Origin: Pezicula radicicola
Taxonomy: Eukaryota > Ascomycota > Leotiomycetes > Helotiales > Dermateaceae
Direction: 5' to 3'
Assembly: GCA_003008705.1 (NCBI GenBank)
Contig: PDUO01000055.1
Coordinates: forward strand, 200,033 to 264,032
DNA length: 64,000 nucleotides
In this document: in pieces, positions 11,901 through 24,492 of the stretch
How the letters are laid out: each line of letters opens with the position of its first letter
Position numbering within the stretch: position 1 is the first letter of the stretch
Program-made: the position numbers and the translations under genes
The notes under the pieces: model-generated
What the model was told of the DNA's origin: nothing
What the model saw: only the letters and a program-made list of their open reading frames with translations
Database searches by the model: none

Positions 11901-13790
11901 CTAGAGCTTCTCTTCTGGTCGACTTCTAAGAAGCCTCTTCAGTATCTTGCCGCTTGCAGTCTTAGGGATCGAATCGACGAGGATCACTCCACCATCAAGT
12001 CTTTTGTACTTCGCTAGCCTCACTGCAGAATATTGATAAATATCCTCTGCAGTTAAGTTGGTTCCTCTGCGAACTACAAATGCACGTGGTAGCTCTGTTT
12101 TCTCCTTGTCGATCTCAACTCCGACGACTGCAGCTTCCTCAATCTCGGGATGACTGAGAAGCACTGATTCCAGCTCAGCAGGCGCGACCTGGAACCTGCG
12201 AACCTTAATTAATTCCTTAAGAGGCTAGATCAGCACTTACTTTAGAGGTTAACAAGGATTTTAATAGGGGACATTACCTTTTTTCTATCGACAATGTACC
12301 AAAGTTTTGTCTTTCCATCACAGTAGCCGATGTCCCCCGTTTTGAACCAACCGTCGGCATCGAAGGCCAATTTGTTAGCTTCCAGATTATTCAAATACCC
12401 AGTGAAAACGGTTGGGCCGCGGACATAAATCTCGCCACGGACATCATATTCACTAATTTCCTCTCCAAGGTCGTCCACGATTCTAAATAGGAGTCAGCAT
12501 GGACGTGAGAATCGGTGAGATTATATAGTAGCGTAGTTACTCACTTAGCGTCTAGATAAGGAAGAAGTCGCCCAACGCTGCCAGTATCGTCACTTTCCGG
12601 CCAATAAAACATACTTGCGATACAGGATAGCTCTGTCATTCCCCAGATCTGAGTAATCGTGGAACCGGGGGCAAGGAGTTTTTGGAAACTGTTTTGCGTT
12701 TCTTTTGCTATAGGAGCAGCCCCAGTCCAAGCGTACTTGTTGGAAGCCAGAGAATACCCCCGCGTCATAGGTGACTTGAGAATAGCGACCACCATTGGTG
12801 GAACTATGGGAAGATCTGTAATTTGATGTTTATCAATCGCCGTTAAGAAACCTTGCAATTCATATCGCCGCATGATGTAGGTCTGATGGCCCGATCTTAA
12901 TGCTGATGTGTGAGTGACCAAAGCGGCACCTACATGAAATGAAGGAACAGCAATCAGTCGTCGAATCTCAAGAGCATAGTCAGCAACATATTGCTTTTCA
13001 GAGAATTTATTGGCATACCTCAAACGGCTTCTCGACAACTTCATGGACCAAAGTGTGCTGAGCAACCATGTTGAGATGAGATAGCATAGCAGACTTTGGG
13101 AGTCCTGTAGTGCCGCTGCTGTGAAATAAAGCCGCAGGTGTTTTCGCACGAGTTGCGTCATCGAATCGAATCCAATCTGCTTCTCCACATCGAAGCAAAT
13201 GTTCCCACGATTGAAAGCCAGGTGGCGTCTCCTGATTCAACACATTAAAGATCCAGATGCGTGATTTTGGAAGGCCACATTCATTTGCTGCACGAACGAC
13301 GTTATCTAGTAGCTCGGGTTCAGTGATTAAGAATTTCGTGTTGCATGTTTGAATTTGGTGACTGAGCTCGGCGGAAGTGGACGAAGGATTTGTCCCGGAG
13401 AAGACACCTCCAGCAGCTATAGCGCCAAGGAAGACCATCGAATAGTTTATCTATCATTTTCAGCATATGGAAAGCCAGGGAGCAGAAGTCGAAGTCGCAC
13501 ATCGTTGAAAGAGTGTAGGCCGATACAATCTCCAGCCTGCAACCCCGCATCGCGAAACCCTTTGGCCAGCCTCCTTATCATTATTCGTGCCCTTCGAGAA
13601 GTAATGAACCGGTTCGGGTTCACAACATCAATGTAAATCTTGGAAAGGTAGTATCCAGTCAGCAGCCGATCTGATTCTACACTTAGAATTCGCGTACAGG
13701 TTTGTCTTGATCATACTTTTGATCATCAAAGATCCATGATAACAGGTCCTTATTTGGGATTGCAATATCCGATGGCGAGCTGAAAACCAT
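11901..13790 (-). CDS. 4-coumarate-CoA-ligase-like acyl-CoA synthetase
   Basis: Six exons (13790-13698, 13638-13501, 13450-13019, 12966-12545, 12482-12278, 12215-11901) close to 534 residues. The five introns are 50-62 bp. The ATP-binding signature SSGTTGLPK is at about residue 188. GWFKTGD and VDRKK mark the AMP-binding domain, and a C-terminal AMP-binding domain with the conserved GKILKR lysine follows. These ANL-superfamily enzymes form acyl-AMP and then acyl-CoA. The 4CL-like group acts on hydroxycinnamic or medium-chain acids. The last three residues, EKL, differ from the peroxisomal SKL/AKL signal, so a peroxisomal location is doubtful. Beside esterases that release phenolic acids, activation of such acids is a sensible guess. 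The gene appears intact. Confidence 0.9.
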
Positions 13791-14391
13791 GACTGACTGC
13801 AGTTGGTGGTGCTTCACCAACCAGAATAGATAGAATGAAAACAATTGATAATTTGATCGGAATGGTGAGTTTCTGTATTTAAGCAGCTTATACTTGGGGG
13901 GTGAGGTGTTGCCGCTCCGGCCCTCGGCTGATATGGGGCTCTCGCTTAGGATATTTTGGCATGCTTGGATCCCGTTCAGTACTTTACGTAGTTCATGTGA
14001 AGGTAGTTAATAGATGGAACCTTTCTCTTTGATTCTACTTAGGCCAGAGTTGATAGCAAGTACTATAGAACTCGACCTCAGTCTAATAATACTGCATTTT
14101 CAATCTATATAACTGCTTCTCCAGTTTGGATTTTATCTCTAGTCGGATCACGCAGGTGCAACGCCCTCTATTGCGCGGTTCGGCATTTTAGCATTTCATG
14201 ACGCTTACATAATGGCCGGAGAAAGAAAGAGTCACAACTGATTAACGTAGTAGATGTGGCGATGCGTGGACTATTTATCGACACAGAAACTATAACATTG
14301 GCAACTTGAACACTAAAAAATAGTGACAATATGGTGTAAGCTCCACGCCTTGAATACTAAAAAGCAGCACTAGACATCGTAGCCGAGGATA
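13791..14391. other. Intergenic, promoter side of the CoA ligase
   Basis: About 600 bp between the CoA ligase start and the 3' end of the next regulator, both on the minus strand. No open frame with family features is present. Confidence 0.5.
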
Positions 14392-16957
14392 TCAGACCTG
14401 AGGAAGATAATCTTGCATCCATTCCAAGAGTGACGAAGGGCTGATATCACGATTGGGGTGAGAAGAGCATGTGTCGCTGGATGATAAGATTTCTGGCACA
14501 GGTGGTAAATCCGCATCGATTTCTCTGTATGCTCGGGGTTGCTCTTGACCTATGCCATCACCTTGTCCGGCAACTTCAAAGTTTGCAATTTGATGGGAGG
14601 GACTGGTCTGACTCGTATCCGACCTCGAAGAATTGCACAGCATGGCGTCAATGGCCGGCTCATCCTCGCCTGCAGAATAAAAATGCGTCTCCTGTTGACC
14701 CACGTGAATTGTAGTAGCTTCACGATCTTTTCCATTCAAAGGCCACTCAGGCTCGATCACCTGAGCCAGGCCTCTCGCGAATTGGTTTCCTTGATTGTAA
14801 TCGAAACGACTGAAAGCCACACAATGAATAAAATGTGTCACATAATCAGCACCTGAGTAGATACTGCGCAGAAGTTGGATCATGCGATAGCCAGACCGGA
14901 AATACGTGAGAGATGCTCTACGGACATCTCCATCAGGAGAACAGGAGTCAAGCATATGACCAACCATGGCAGTGAGAAGTATGGTGACTCCAGTGAGTGG
15001 CAGGAAGCGCAGCATATTCAAGCTATCAAGGCGGCTCGAGATTTTCAAAATCTCAGTTGCTGCATTGCGAATCGCCTGTTTTGCAATACTCTGAACCCCC
15101 GCAACTTCATCCAGGGTTCTGATCCCTCTGAATGAGATCGAGGGGTTCAATCGAGGGCGATGAAATGTTATGACTGTTGTGAGATAGAACATACAGAGAA
15201 CAGTGCGATGAAAATCTAGAACAGATTCCAAGTGCTGTGGTTCTCTCCCGTGTATAGGATTATAGGCAGCCTCGGTAGGTAGCTCTTCGGCCCATCTCCT
15301 AAGTTTCAGCTCACAGGAAGCATCTCGAGCCTTATCGACTTCGTCCATAATAGGAATCAATACCAAGGCCGTTTTTGTAGCTTCCCCATTTCTTGAGTTG
15401 AGCTGATTCCCCTTGTCTACAGCATACCAAACAGAAAGGACGTCTCTGAGAACTAAGCAGAGCTTAAGTTTCTGTAAACATATAACGGCTAGTCGGAGTT
15501 GCATCCTGATATCTGTGGCGATCTTACATTCAGGTGTGATGCTTGTCGATGCAACGGGAAGATCCGCGAGTTCAAAGTCCTCTAAAGCAAGCATCGGCAG
15601 ATCGTAGTCTTTGTGGGCGATTTTGATATCTCTCTTCATGCCAAGCGCCATTATTACGTCACGCATGACACAAGACCACCATAAGCGTCGACACAGTCGG
15701 CGTTGTTCCACAGGCATGTTGATATATGTTACGGTTCGATGCAATCCAAGCTTGGTCAACGTTGAGACGGCTGCTCCCAACCAATGACACATATCTTTTT
15801 GATCGTCCGGCGTCTCGTACCAGTAAGTCATCAATAGAAGAGCTTGAGTCGAAGTTATCGCATCATGCTCGATGTCAAACTCATACAACAGCTATCGCTT
15901 CCATCAGTCAAGCCATGTATGTATAAACGTTTACTGGGCAAGCTAACCTTCGCTCTATGATAAAACACATCTCGAGCTGCTCTTCGAGTTTGAAACCCAG
16001 CAATGTTCAAGAGCTTCAGATCAACAAAACTGGATCCAGCAAACATAACAGCTTGGAAAAGCAGAAGACTAAGTTTACTCGCATTGGCCTCTGGCGTTTG
16101 AATGAGACATGAAAGCCTTGAAAGATCCAGAATAGGAAGAAAAGGATGCACATAGTCAATATATGCATGGAACAATGCGTCTCGAACCTCATATGGTGGT
16201 GTTCTCAGCGCCCCTTTAACAGTCAAATATTCTATGGAGTCTCGTGAAAGATGAGCTGGCAGCGGTTTAATATAATCTGGAAGATGTCTCTTGAAATTTT
16301 CACTGCTAAGAACATCAACTTCTGGTATCAACAATTCTGCTAAGCTCAGTGACGTCGGGAGAATGCCAAATTGGGAATAGTTCTCCACGTTGAAGGATTG
16401 CCCTTGCCATGATACATCTGCTGCGATTAGAGAAGGCTTTAATAGTGTTGCCAGAGATGTCTGGTGGGAGCGCTTACCAACAGGTGAGGTAGGTCTTCTG
16501 TCGTGCGAATCAACCAGTTTCGACATATTCATTGAAGTAGTTAGGGAAATTCCTGGAGCTATGTCCTCATTTATAGACCTATATTGCTCAATTTGACTTG
16601 GGTAGCTTGAGGATACAGCTCCATCCGACGGAATTTGTCTATTCCTTTGCTTCATCGCCTCAATTCGTCGTAGAGAACGTGATACTCTTGTGCCTTGTTA
16701 GCTGGGACCGTCTGAGAGCCACGTCAATGGACGTCTAGCATGCTCTACCTTCGACTTCCATTATGCGCAATGATACAATCGAGGTTATCCGCGCTACAAT
16801 TGGTGCATGGACCGCGCTCCTCAACGTCACATCGACTCTTCCTAGCTCTGCAGGAGAGGCAGGCAATGGAAGCTCTTGTTCTGAGCAATGCCCTACTTAG
16901 TTTCGCGTTGGCAAGCTGGTCAGCTCGCACATCTGATCGTGGTGACAAATGAGCCAT
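14392..16957 (-). CDS. Zn2Cys6 transcription factor with fungal-specific domain
   Basis: Three exons (16957-16749, 16686-15948, 15891-14392) with introns of 62 and 56 bp give 815 residues with exact phase closure. The zinc cluster near residues 30-62 reads CLSCRARKSRC, then PCTNC and a final DC after seven residues. A basic linker (RVSRSLRRIEAMKQR) follows, split by intron 1. The middle-homology domain begins around DYVHPFLPILDLSRL and includes LLMTYWYE, and the long C-terminal tail is polar. The ATG at 16957 was taken because the longer frame has no upstream ATG. It lies divergent to the second tannase gene across an 811-bp gap, so it may regulate that gene; this is inferred from position only. 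Confidence 0.9.
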
Positions 16958-17768
16958 TGCAATGATTGCGCGTTGTTTCTCCGCATGAGATCTAATAAAA
17001 AGATTTCTTTGGAGACCGAAGGGAAGCCTCGGGCTACAGCGCAACGTAGCCGAAAGAGCCGTTAAGCGAGCTGACTAGAGGCAATGTAGTTAGTGACTCT
17101 AGATGTCGTGTTGCAGTTGCTAGGGTACACATTCGGTATTTTGAAAGGTTACATTGCTTGTCACAGTAATATGGAAAAATTCTTACAGTTTAATAAGCCG
17201 CTTTAGCTTGTGTAGTTGTTTGTTTCGGTCTCTGTGCATGCGCCCAAAATTTGATGCCTTGCGTAGCAAGTAAAGTATGCACCCCGCTTACCACTTTTCC
17301 CCATCGTGGTCTGCTTTTTAAAGGGTAAATCTGGGGGCTCCATATTCATCTGACGGTAGCCGCCATGGGCAGCCACGGTCTACCTGAGAGTTTGGTGGTA
17401 ACATGTATGTAGACTTCATGGAAGTCTTCTTTCTCCACCTCCAGTTTCATTGAACCAGTGTTAAAACTTCTAAGGGCTCTATTGCAGCTTTGCTCGCTGA
17501 ACATATCATTGGGAAGCCTGTGCTTTAGCTGTTAAAGAAAAGGTCTCGCCAGAAAGATATTCGTGAAGAAATTAGCAGCTATTTTGGTATTCCAGAGTTT
17601 GCTGTTCTTCCGAGCAGGCTTCCGAGCAGGTCCTCGGCACGGTTAGATATTTTACCTGCCTATATAATACCAGGAGGAGATTGAGATCCTACTATAACAA
17701 GCCTCGCCGCCTCTAGGGTTCTCCGTGTTTCCCATCTTGATGTACAATACTCAAAGTTATTTGCTACA
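16958..17768. promoter_or_regulatory. Shared divergent promoter of regulator and tannase 2
   Basis: This 811-bp gap separates a minus-strand Zn2Cys6 gene from a plus-strand tannase gene. A TATA-like word, TATATAATAC, is at 17661-17670, about 100 bp before the tannase ATG. CGG and CCG triplets of the type bound by Zn2Cys6 proteins occur, but no clear paired site could be assigned. Confidence 0.4.
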
Positions 17769-19368
17769 ATGACTTCCTTTATAGGCACTTATCTGTTTCT
17801 TTTTGCGCTATGGCAAACAATCTCGGCGATGCCATCGAGCACCGCTTCGCTGAGTGTCCGCGCTGTTCCCGTACACGCCTGTTCAGGGGCCTCGTTCAAG
17901 CAACCGCAAGTATTTGGTACTCAGATTATTTCTATCTCGGCAGCCGAAGTCCTTAACTATACACTCAACGCATTCAGCATCACTAACCTTAACTTCTGCC
18001 AAGTTAATGTCACATATACACATCCGGGCCACAATGACACTGTTCAGGTCCAGGTATGGCTTCCTCTGACTGGCTACAACTTGCGCTTTCAAGCTGTAGG
18101 CGGAGGCGGCTACTCGGCATTCGGTGGTGATATTAATCTGGCCCCCCACAAAGCAAGGCTACGCTACCGCATCCACCAACGCCGGTCTTGACAACAACGC
18201 ACTGAGTCCTGCGGGTTGGGTCCTGACTAGCCATGGTAATGTCAACTATAACTTGCTCACTAATTACGGTTACATCAGTTTGGACGAGCTTCCGGTTATC
18301 GGGAAGGCAGTCACGACGAGTTTCTACGGCTCGCCGCCAGAATACTCGTACTTCACTGGCTGCTCAAATGGGGGGAGGCAAGCACTGGCGACGGCGCAAA
18401 GATATCCGACCCATTACGATGGCATCCTCGCCAATGCCCCTGCGATCTACGGAGAACGTTTTATCCCATCGTTGCTATGGGGGCAGGTTGTCATGTTTGA
18501 AGAAGGAGGTCAACCGCCCCCACTGTGCGAGTTTACAGCAATCACCGCTGCAGCAGTTGTGGCTTGCGATGGCCTTGACGGGGTTATTGATGGCGTAATC
18601 TCAGCCCCTACACTTTGTAACTTTGATCCGCACCGTCTTGTTGGAAAATCTTTCAACTGCTCTGGTACGACAAGGACCTTCTCATCCCAGGGCGCGACTG
18701 TAGCACAAAACATATGGCAGGGTCCAAGGAAGGCCAATGGTGCTTTTGTGTGGAATGGTTATCGCAAAGACGCAGATCTGAGCGCACTCGTTAGTAAAAC
18801 CACGATTGTCTACGGTATAGAAGTTCCAAGTTCAGCCCTCGGTCTCGGCACCAGTTGGATCACTTATTTTGTTAATAAGGATCCAACGGTAGACATATCT
18901 AATACCACTTACGATGAGTTCTTCGCGTACTCTCACAAATCAGTCCAGGAATACTACAGCATTATGAGCAATTCTGATCCTGACCTTTTTGCTTTCAAAG
19001 CTGCTGGAGGGAAGATGATAACTTGGCATGGAGGCTCGGATCCGTTAATCCCTACCGACGACACCATTCAGTATTACGAGAATGCCATAGCATTGGATTC
19101 GCAGATCGAGGACTTCTACCGCTTGTTCATTGCTCCCGGCGTCGGACATTGTACAGGGGGGGTTGGGTTCTATCCTTCAGATAGTATGGACGCGCTAGTG
19201 AATTGGGTCGAACATGGTGTTGCACCAAGTACATTGTCCGGTACGAGCGCGACCAACGGTAGAACGCAGCCGCTGTGTTCGTATCCGCTCGTTGCCAGGT
19301 GGGATGGCGTTCACAACTCGAGTTTGGCAACATCATACGAGTGCACGAATTCATTTGGTTCTGCTTGA
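17769..19368 (+). pseudogene. Tannase/feruloyl esterase 2, single frameshift
   Basis: Two frames join to a normal tannase-family protein of about 532 residues. The first (17769-18191) has a signal peptide (MTSFIGTYLFLFALWQ...) and the N-terminal fold. The second supplies GCSNGGRQ (nucleophile Ser), HGGSDPLIP (Asp) and PGVGHC (His), plus the calcium-site stretch CDGLDGVIDG. The frames meet at a run of six C residues, 18142-18147; one C fewer would restore a single frame leading to TKQGYATAS. A hidden intron does not fit, since the only usable GT-AG pair would be about 30 bp. Either the gene is dead or the run is a sequencing error. Everything outside the C run looks under selection. Confidence 0.82.
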
Positions 19369-20611
19369 AATGGAACGTTTCTTATAAACGTGCTTAAGGC
19401 CTGTTCGGTGAACTATTATGGAGAGCCTATTCAGTGTTTCTAGTAGCTAGTTAGTTAGTCAGTTTATTATATAGTTAAATAGTTGGGTTTTGAATTACGC
19501 AGTTCTTGGAAGTTTGTTTGAATATTACGCCGTATAGTTCGTAGTTGGTTCTTAGCAGTTTAAACTGTCCTGTGGACGCGGGTAGGTTGGCAAGGCTGGT
19601 AGATTCGTAAAAAATCGTGAAAACTAACGATGACCACCACCTCCCAACTCCGCCCTACGAACTCTAAACAATATAGAATTGCCTGTAATAGAGTTGCAAA
19701 GTATATATAAGTCATCCTCAATCACTTTAATTGTTATATAACAGCTCTATAGTCCACAGTTTATCCCCTAATCTAGCCTTCCCTTTTCCTCGTGTGTTTT
19801 CTTAAATGTGCTACTTAAGTTACGAGGATTTTCGATGGGTAAGTCTTTTACAATGTTGCAAAGAGTCTGGGGCGCTAGGAAGACCAGAGAGGAATCCAGG
19901 AACAACGATCAGGATAAGAATAAGAGCGGAGACTTCGATTTATAGAGAGCGAGACCACATATCTTTGAGGATATTAAGCCTTATATTTAAGCTTAACCCA
20001 ACTCAATTCATTGAGTTGAACTGTGAGTTGAGTACGTTAAGGGGTCCAAACTCAACGCGTTCAACTACTGGGATCACTGATCTTTTTTTGAGGGCCATAG
20101 AAGAACAGAAGTAAGAACAACGAAAGAGCCCGCGGCGGTAATGGAGGAACCAAAGATGGAGAAGAAGCAGGCACGGGTGATCGCCGGTCAAAATCCGGAG
20201 ATTGTCGTCAAACATCCCAGTAATCCCCGCATCCCCGCGCGAACGTGGCCTGTGCGTACGAGGAAAGTATTCTTGTATGTAATACGCGTATTCATCAACG
20301 TTCCTATACGCGTATTCAATCAACGTTCCTATACGAAGTAAGCTACTATGTATCCAGGTAATTCATAGGTGGTCATATGTCCATGTTTTCTCTGCTCTCT
20401 CCGGACCGAGCAGGTGAGGGGTATAGGGTGCCATTCTGATATTGCTGTTGAAGGTGGCTAAATGCATCTAATATTGATTTCAACGGTGAGGTCAAATCTT
20501 ACAATACTCTGTTGTTCATATTTCGTCTTGGAAGTATATATTAAGCCTTCGAATCCGACCATAAGATGATGTGCTTCGATAGCAGCCAGCAAATTCATCA
20601 ACCAGCCCATC
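19369..20611. other. Intergenic between two tannase genes
   Basis: No conserved coding frame. The stretch holds a short tandem repeat (20282-20330) and a TATA-like word, TATATATT, near 20535 about 75 bp before the next gene. Confidence 0.5.
20282..20330. repeat. Two-copy tandem repeat (24 and 25 bp)
   Basis: Two adjacent units, ATACGCGTATTCATCAACG followed by TTCCT, then the same unit with one extra A. Each contains the palindrome ATACGCGTAT. It sits about 280 bp before the third tannase gene and could be a protein-binding site, but this is unproven. Confidence 0.6.
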
Positions 20612-22225
20612 ATGACTCTCTTTACTATCCCGGCCTCTGCTTGCTCAGCAGCTTCGATAGCCTACCCTGTCATCAGTGGCGCCCAAATTCTAAACCTCTC
20701 CGCCCAACTCGTCGCCAATTATTCCACAGTAGTACCAGAAATGTTCGCTTACAATCATCCGTCTGTCACATTAGACAATGTGAGTTACTGCAATATAACC
20801 GTTACCTACACGCACCCGGGCGAGAACGATACAATCAATACTGAGATTTGGGCGCCTTTGAACAACTGGAACGGACGCATGCAAGGTGTTGGAGGTGGTG
20901 GATATGTTGCTGGAAGATTCTTCTTATCGTACGAGTTCATGGCTATCGCGCTTGCGGACAGCTATAACGGAACCTTGGGCATTTTCGAGTCCTGGCGAAA
21001 TCAACCTATACGCTCTTGAGGACCTTGCATACGTGTCTCTCAACGACTCGGCATACATAGGCAAAGCTGTCATTAAAAGCTTGTACGGCTCACTGCCGAA
21101 GTATTCGTATTGGAGTGGCTGTTCGCAAGGAGGCCGCCAAGGGTATGCGCTCGCTCAACGTTATCCTGACGCTTACGATGGAATCGCCGCTTCAGCACCA
21201 GCCATTAACTGGAACGAGTTCATCCTCGGCGATCAATGGCCACATTTGCAGATGGAACTCCTTGGCATATATCCGCGCAATTGTGAGATGACTGAGATCG
21301 TCAATCAAGCCATCGCGGCCTGTGATCCTCTTGATGGAGTAATTGACGGTATTATCTCTGATGAAGACATTTGCTTCTTCAATCCTTTTACCGTGGTGGG
21401 CAAATCCTTCAATTGCTCAGACACTGGTCTTGTTATGCAGATCTCGAAAGGCGCAGCAATTATCGTTAATCAGACCTGGGCTGGTCCACATGACGCAAAA
21501 GGAAACTTCTTGTGGTACGGCCCACTCCATGGTGCAGCTATAGCAGGTGGCGGCCTTGGAAGCGAGACCATTGCAACCACCACATGCACTGCTGACGGAA
21601 ACTGCACTGCGACTCCCAACTACCTCGCAGTGAATTGGATAGCTGACTGGCTCGAGAAGAATCCGAACTTCGATACGAGTACTTTGACCCTCGATCAATA
21701 TGCAAACTATTTCAAGCAAGGGTTGACTGAGTATGGGCCAATCATTGAAACAAACAACCCAGATTTGTCCGAGTTCAAAGCTCGTGGCGGCAAGTTAGTT
21801 GGCTACCATGGTTTGGTATGCCTTCCTATTCAACTTTTCAAACCTTTTAATACTAATAAGTTTAACAGGCTGATCCGCTCATTCAGCCATGGGGCACAAG
21901 AAACTACTACAGCCAAGTTGCCGCCTTAGACGCAAACGTGCATGATTTCTACCGCGTGTTCGAAGCGCCAGGGTTGGGCCATTGTTATGGGGGTAATGGA
22001 GCTTATCCCTCTGGCACTTTCGATGCCATGGTGGCTTGGGTTGAGAACGGCACAGTTCCAGATTCATTGGTTGCTTACCTTCCGGAGAATGCAGCTGGCG
22101 TCCGGGGCCAACGCAAACTCTGCCCATACCCGCAAAAAGCGAGATATAATTTAGTTGGTGATGTGAACTCGACTAGTAGCTACATCTGTTTGATGCTGTG
22201 GAAGTTTCAGAGTGTTTTTAGTTGA
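20612..22225 (+). pseudogene. Tannase/feruloyl esterase 3, internally deleted
   Basis: A third family member. From the ATG at 20612 the frame holds the usual N-terminal part up to VGGGGYVAGRFF and then breaks. The following frame resumes at WAFSSPGEINL near 20975. In the paralogues about a dozen or more residues containing GYA...S/TN/D.G lie between these points, so a frame-changing deletion near 20955-20975 is the simplest reading. Downstream, a real 53-bp intron (21816-21868, branch CTAAT) separates YHGL from ADPLIQP. Ser in GCSQGGRQ, Asp in HGLADP and His in PGLGHC are kept. No clear signal peptide precedes the N-terminus. The end at 22225 is a normal stop. Confidence 0.78.
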
Positions 22226-24492
22226 AGTATCCTTCGTTCTACCAATGAAAACATAAGTGGCTACAGTGTTATACCAGACCAAAGTATAGCTATAAATACT
22301 TGATTTCCCTATTGAAGATTTGTTGAAAACATGCTGTTGTATAAAGCAATTACTATACGAGTATGTAGCCGATTCCCTAGTTGCCCGCTTAGATTTCAAT
22401 TCTACAGATTCAACCAACTGAATGGATTCTATGATTGGTGCTACACCACACCCTACTCAACACAATTTGTCGTGCCGACTACTGTGACATATAATACTAT
22501 TGAAGAGTGATGCCTTAGGACACCTATCATTCTTTATAGATACTTAGTATCTATAGTTAGGTAGTGATTAGAGTAGACAATTCCATCATCCTAAGACGTC
22601 ACTAGGAATTCATTTTCCTATTGGGCGAAGTGGTTGGCGTGACGAACTTGCTGTCACCCTTTTTTCCTTCCTTGAGGGCAGGCATCATATTTTGCTGTGT
22701 GTATGTAAAGTTGGCTTTAGCAATTGTGCTGCGAATTGCTATAGAGAAGAAGGAACTCGTAGGGTTGCGAGAGAAGGAAGGGAGGAAGAATCTGCTATCA
22801 ACTCCCCGACTCGCGGATGGAAGTGATAGCTTCTTGGTGGGCGAGAAGTGGGTTGCGGGTGCCACAATACGACGAGAAACACTTTTCTTAGTATCGGGAG
22901 CTATTATTTCGTTTGGGTGGGTGAGAACCGGCAGTTGAGAGTAGTCTGTTTAAAGGTTAGTTAGACGCTAGTACTGAGAAGATGGTTGGCAGACCTTGCG
23001 ACTGACTGTCTATGATGTGATGTTGGAGCTTGAGGTGCATGCTCTGTTGATGCAGTATTCAAAAGGGGACTTTAATAATTAGGGAGCCAGCAGGCATTGT
23101 TCCAGAATTTCGGAAGGGTTGGGATGATGTGGTCATGGATCTCTTTGGGGTTGAGCTCGGGTTTCTTCGCAGATACGTTGAAATAGAGGACATGGCCTGT
23201 GGGTAGGGTAAATAGCGGATGAAGCTTCCTGATCTGCTGCTGTTCCTTGGCTTCCTCGTCTTGTTGACGCTATGTGTCCCTAAGGTGGTTTTTGAAAGCC
23301 AGATTCGATGGAGTATTGACATTCATCTGCAGAATCGACCATGCTGTCAGCGACAGACAAGGAGGATATTGGTAATATCGGGTTCGAGATCTTCGATCGT
23401 CCCCACAAAGAGCTGGCTTGCTTGAGAGCTTGTTGTCATCTCAAGAACCTCGTTCATAGTCTTAACTGCTACTAGGGAAGACTTTATAATTTATAGGTAG
23501 GCTGTTGTCAGTTAAAAAATGTTAACAGATAATAAGGGAAAGGGCTAGAGGTACTACGTCCCGTCTTAAGGGGGAAACAATTAAGAGGATGCAATGGCAC
23601 CATGTGGATGAAAGTCAACCGCAGATTTAGAAAATACTTAAAATCGAAGGCTTTCACACGCAGAGGTTCTCAGAGGAGTCTGTGGTTTGTATACAACTGT
23701 GTAATCCTACTTGGTACATATGCCGGCACTTGATCCCAATGCACAGAAAGCTTCCAAGATCTTATTGCTGCTAGCTGTCTACTAGCATCTGTGACGATCC
23801 GCAGCGCCGTAGTGCAGTACCATTTCATATAGGATCTGGGGGGCCTGGAAGCATATTTCGACTGCCTGTCCTTGAGTTCCACCCCAAGCATGTTCGCTTG
23901 AAGTATGCCAGCTTGGACACCTCAAATCAAACTCCCCAAATTGACGAGAGAATGCTACATGTGCATTGTCGTTGAGACCCGTCTTGCAAAAGACGCATAC
24001 ACTATACTATTATAAGATTTGGGTTAACATTGCTCATATAAAGACGCGAGCTTTATTACCTTGGCCATGGCCCCGAGGATCTCTCGAAAAATATGGTCAG
24101 GGATATCTCGAGAGAAATTGATGCCAGAGGTCTCTGCACCAAAATCCAACGTTGGATGCAATTTGGTGATCTGGATCGTCTTGAACTCCGGGGTTTGAAC
24201 CGGTTTTTATTCTTGATGCAACAACAGAATTTCTTTTCTGTTAATTCACTAGTCTTGAGACAGTATTATGGAGTCTATAATATCATTAGAGGTGAACTAA
24301 AAGATGATATATTCAAGATTCAGATGTGGGGAAAGCCGCATCGGGTTTACCCCACTATCCAGATCCACACACCTTTGCTCCGAGATAGCCGGTAGTAATG
24401 ATATGCCTCTTATTCCAAATCGAAATCCAAGTATGCTTCTAGAGCAGGAGCTTTATATAACAGTCGCTATTTAATCTGAGCTTATAACATTG
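22226..24492. other. Gene-poor tract
   Basis: About 2.3 kb with only short frames. None shows a recognised domain on either strand. Minus-strand fragments near 23060-23460 (for example the stretch EIHDHIIPTLPKFWNNACW) read like broken protein but could not be assigned. Confidence 0.45.

Noticed and set aside
22621..22938. 105-codon plus frame and its minus counterpart
   Set aside because: No conserved motif on either strand, overlapping frames of similar length, and no splice model.
23059..23460. Minus-strand fragments with a protein-like stretch (HDHIIPTLPKFWNN)
   Set aside because: Split over two frames, with stops, and not assignable to a family; kept only as a remark.
24093..24395. 100-codon plus frame downstream of the third regulator
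   Set aside because: No domain and no context; likely chance.
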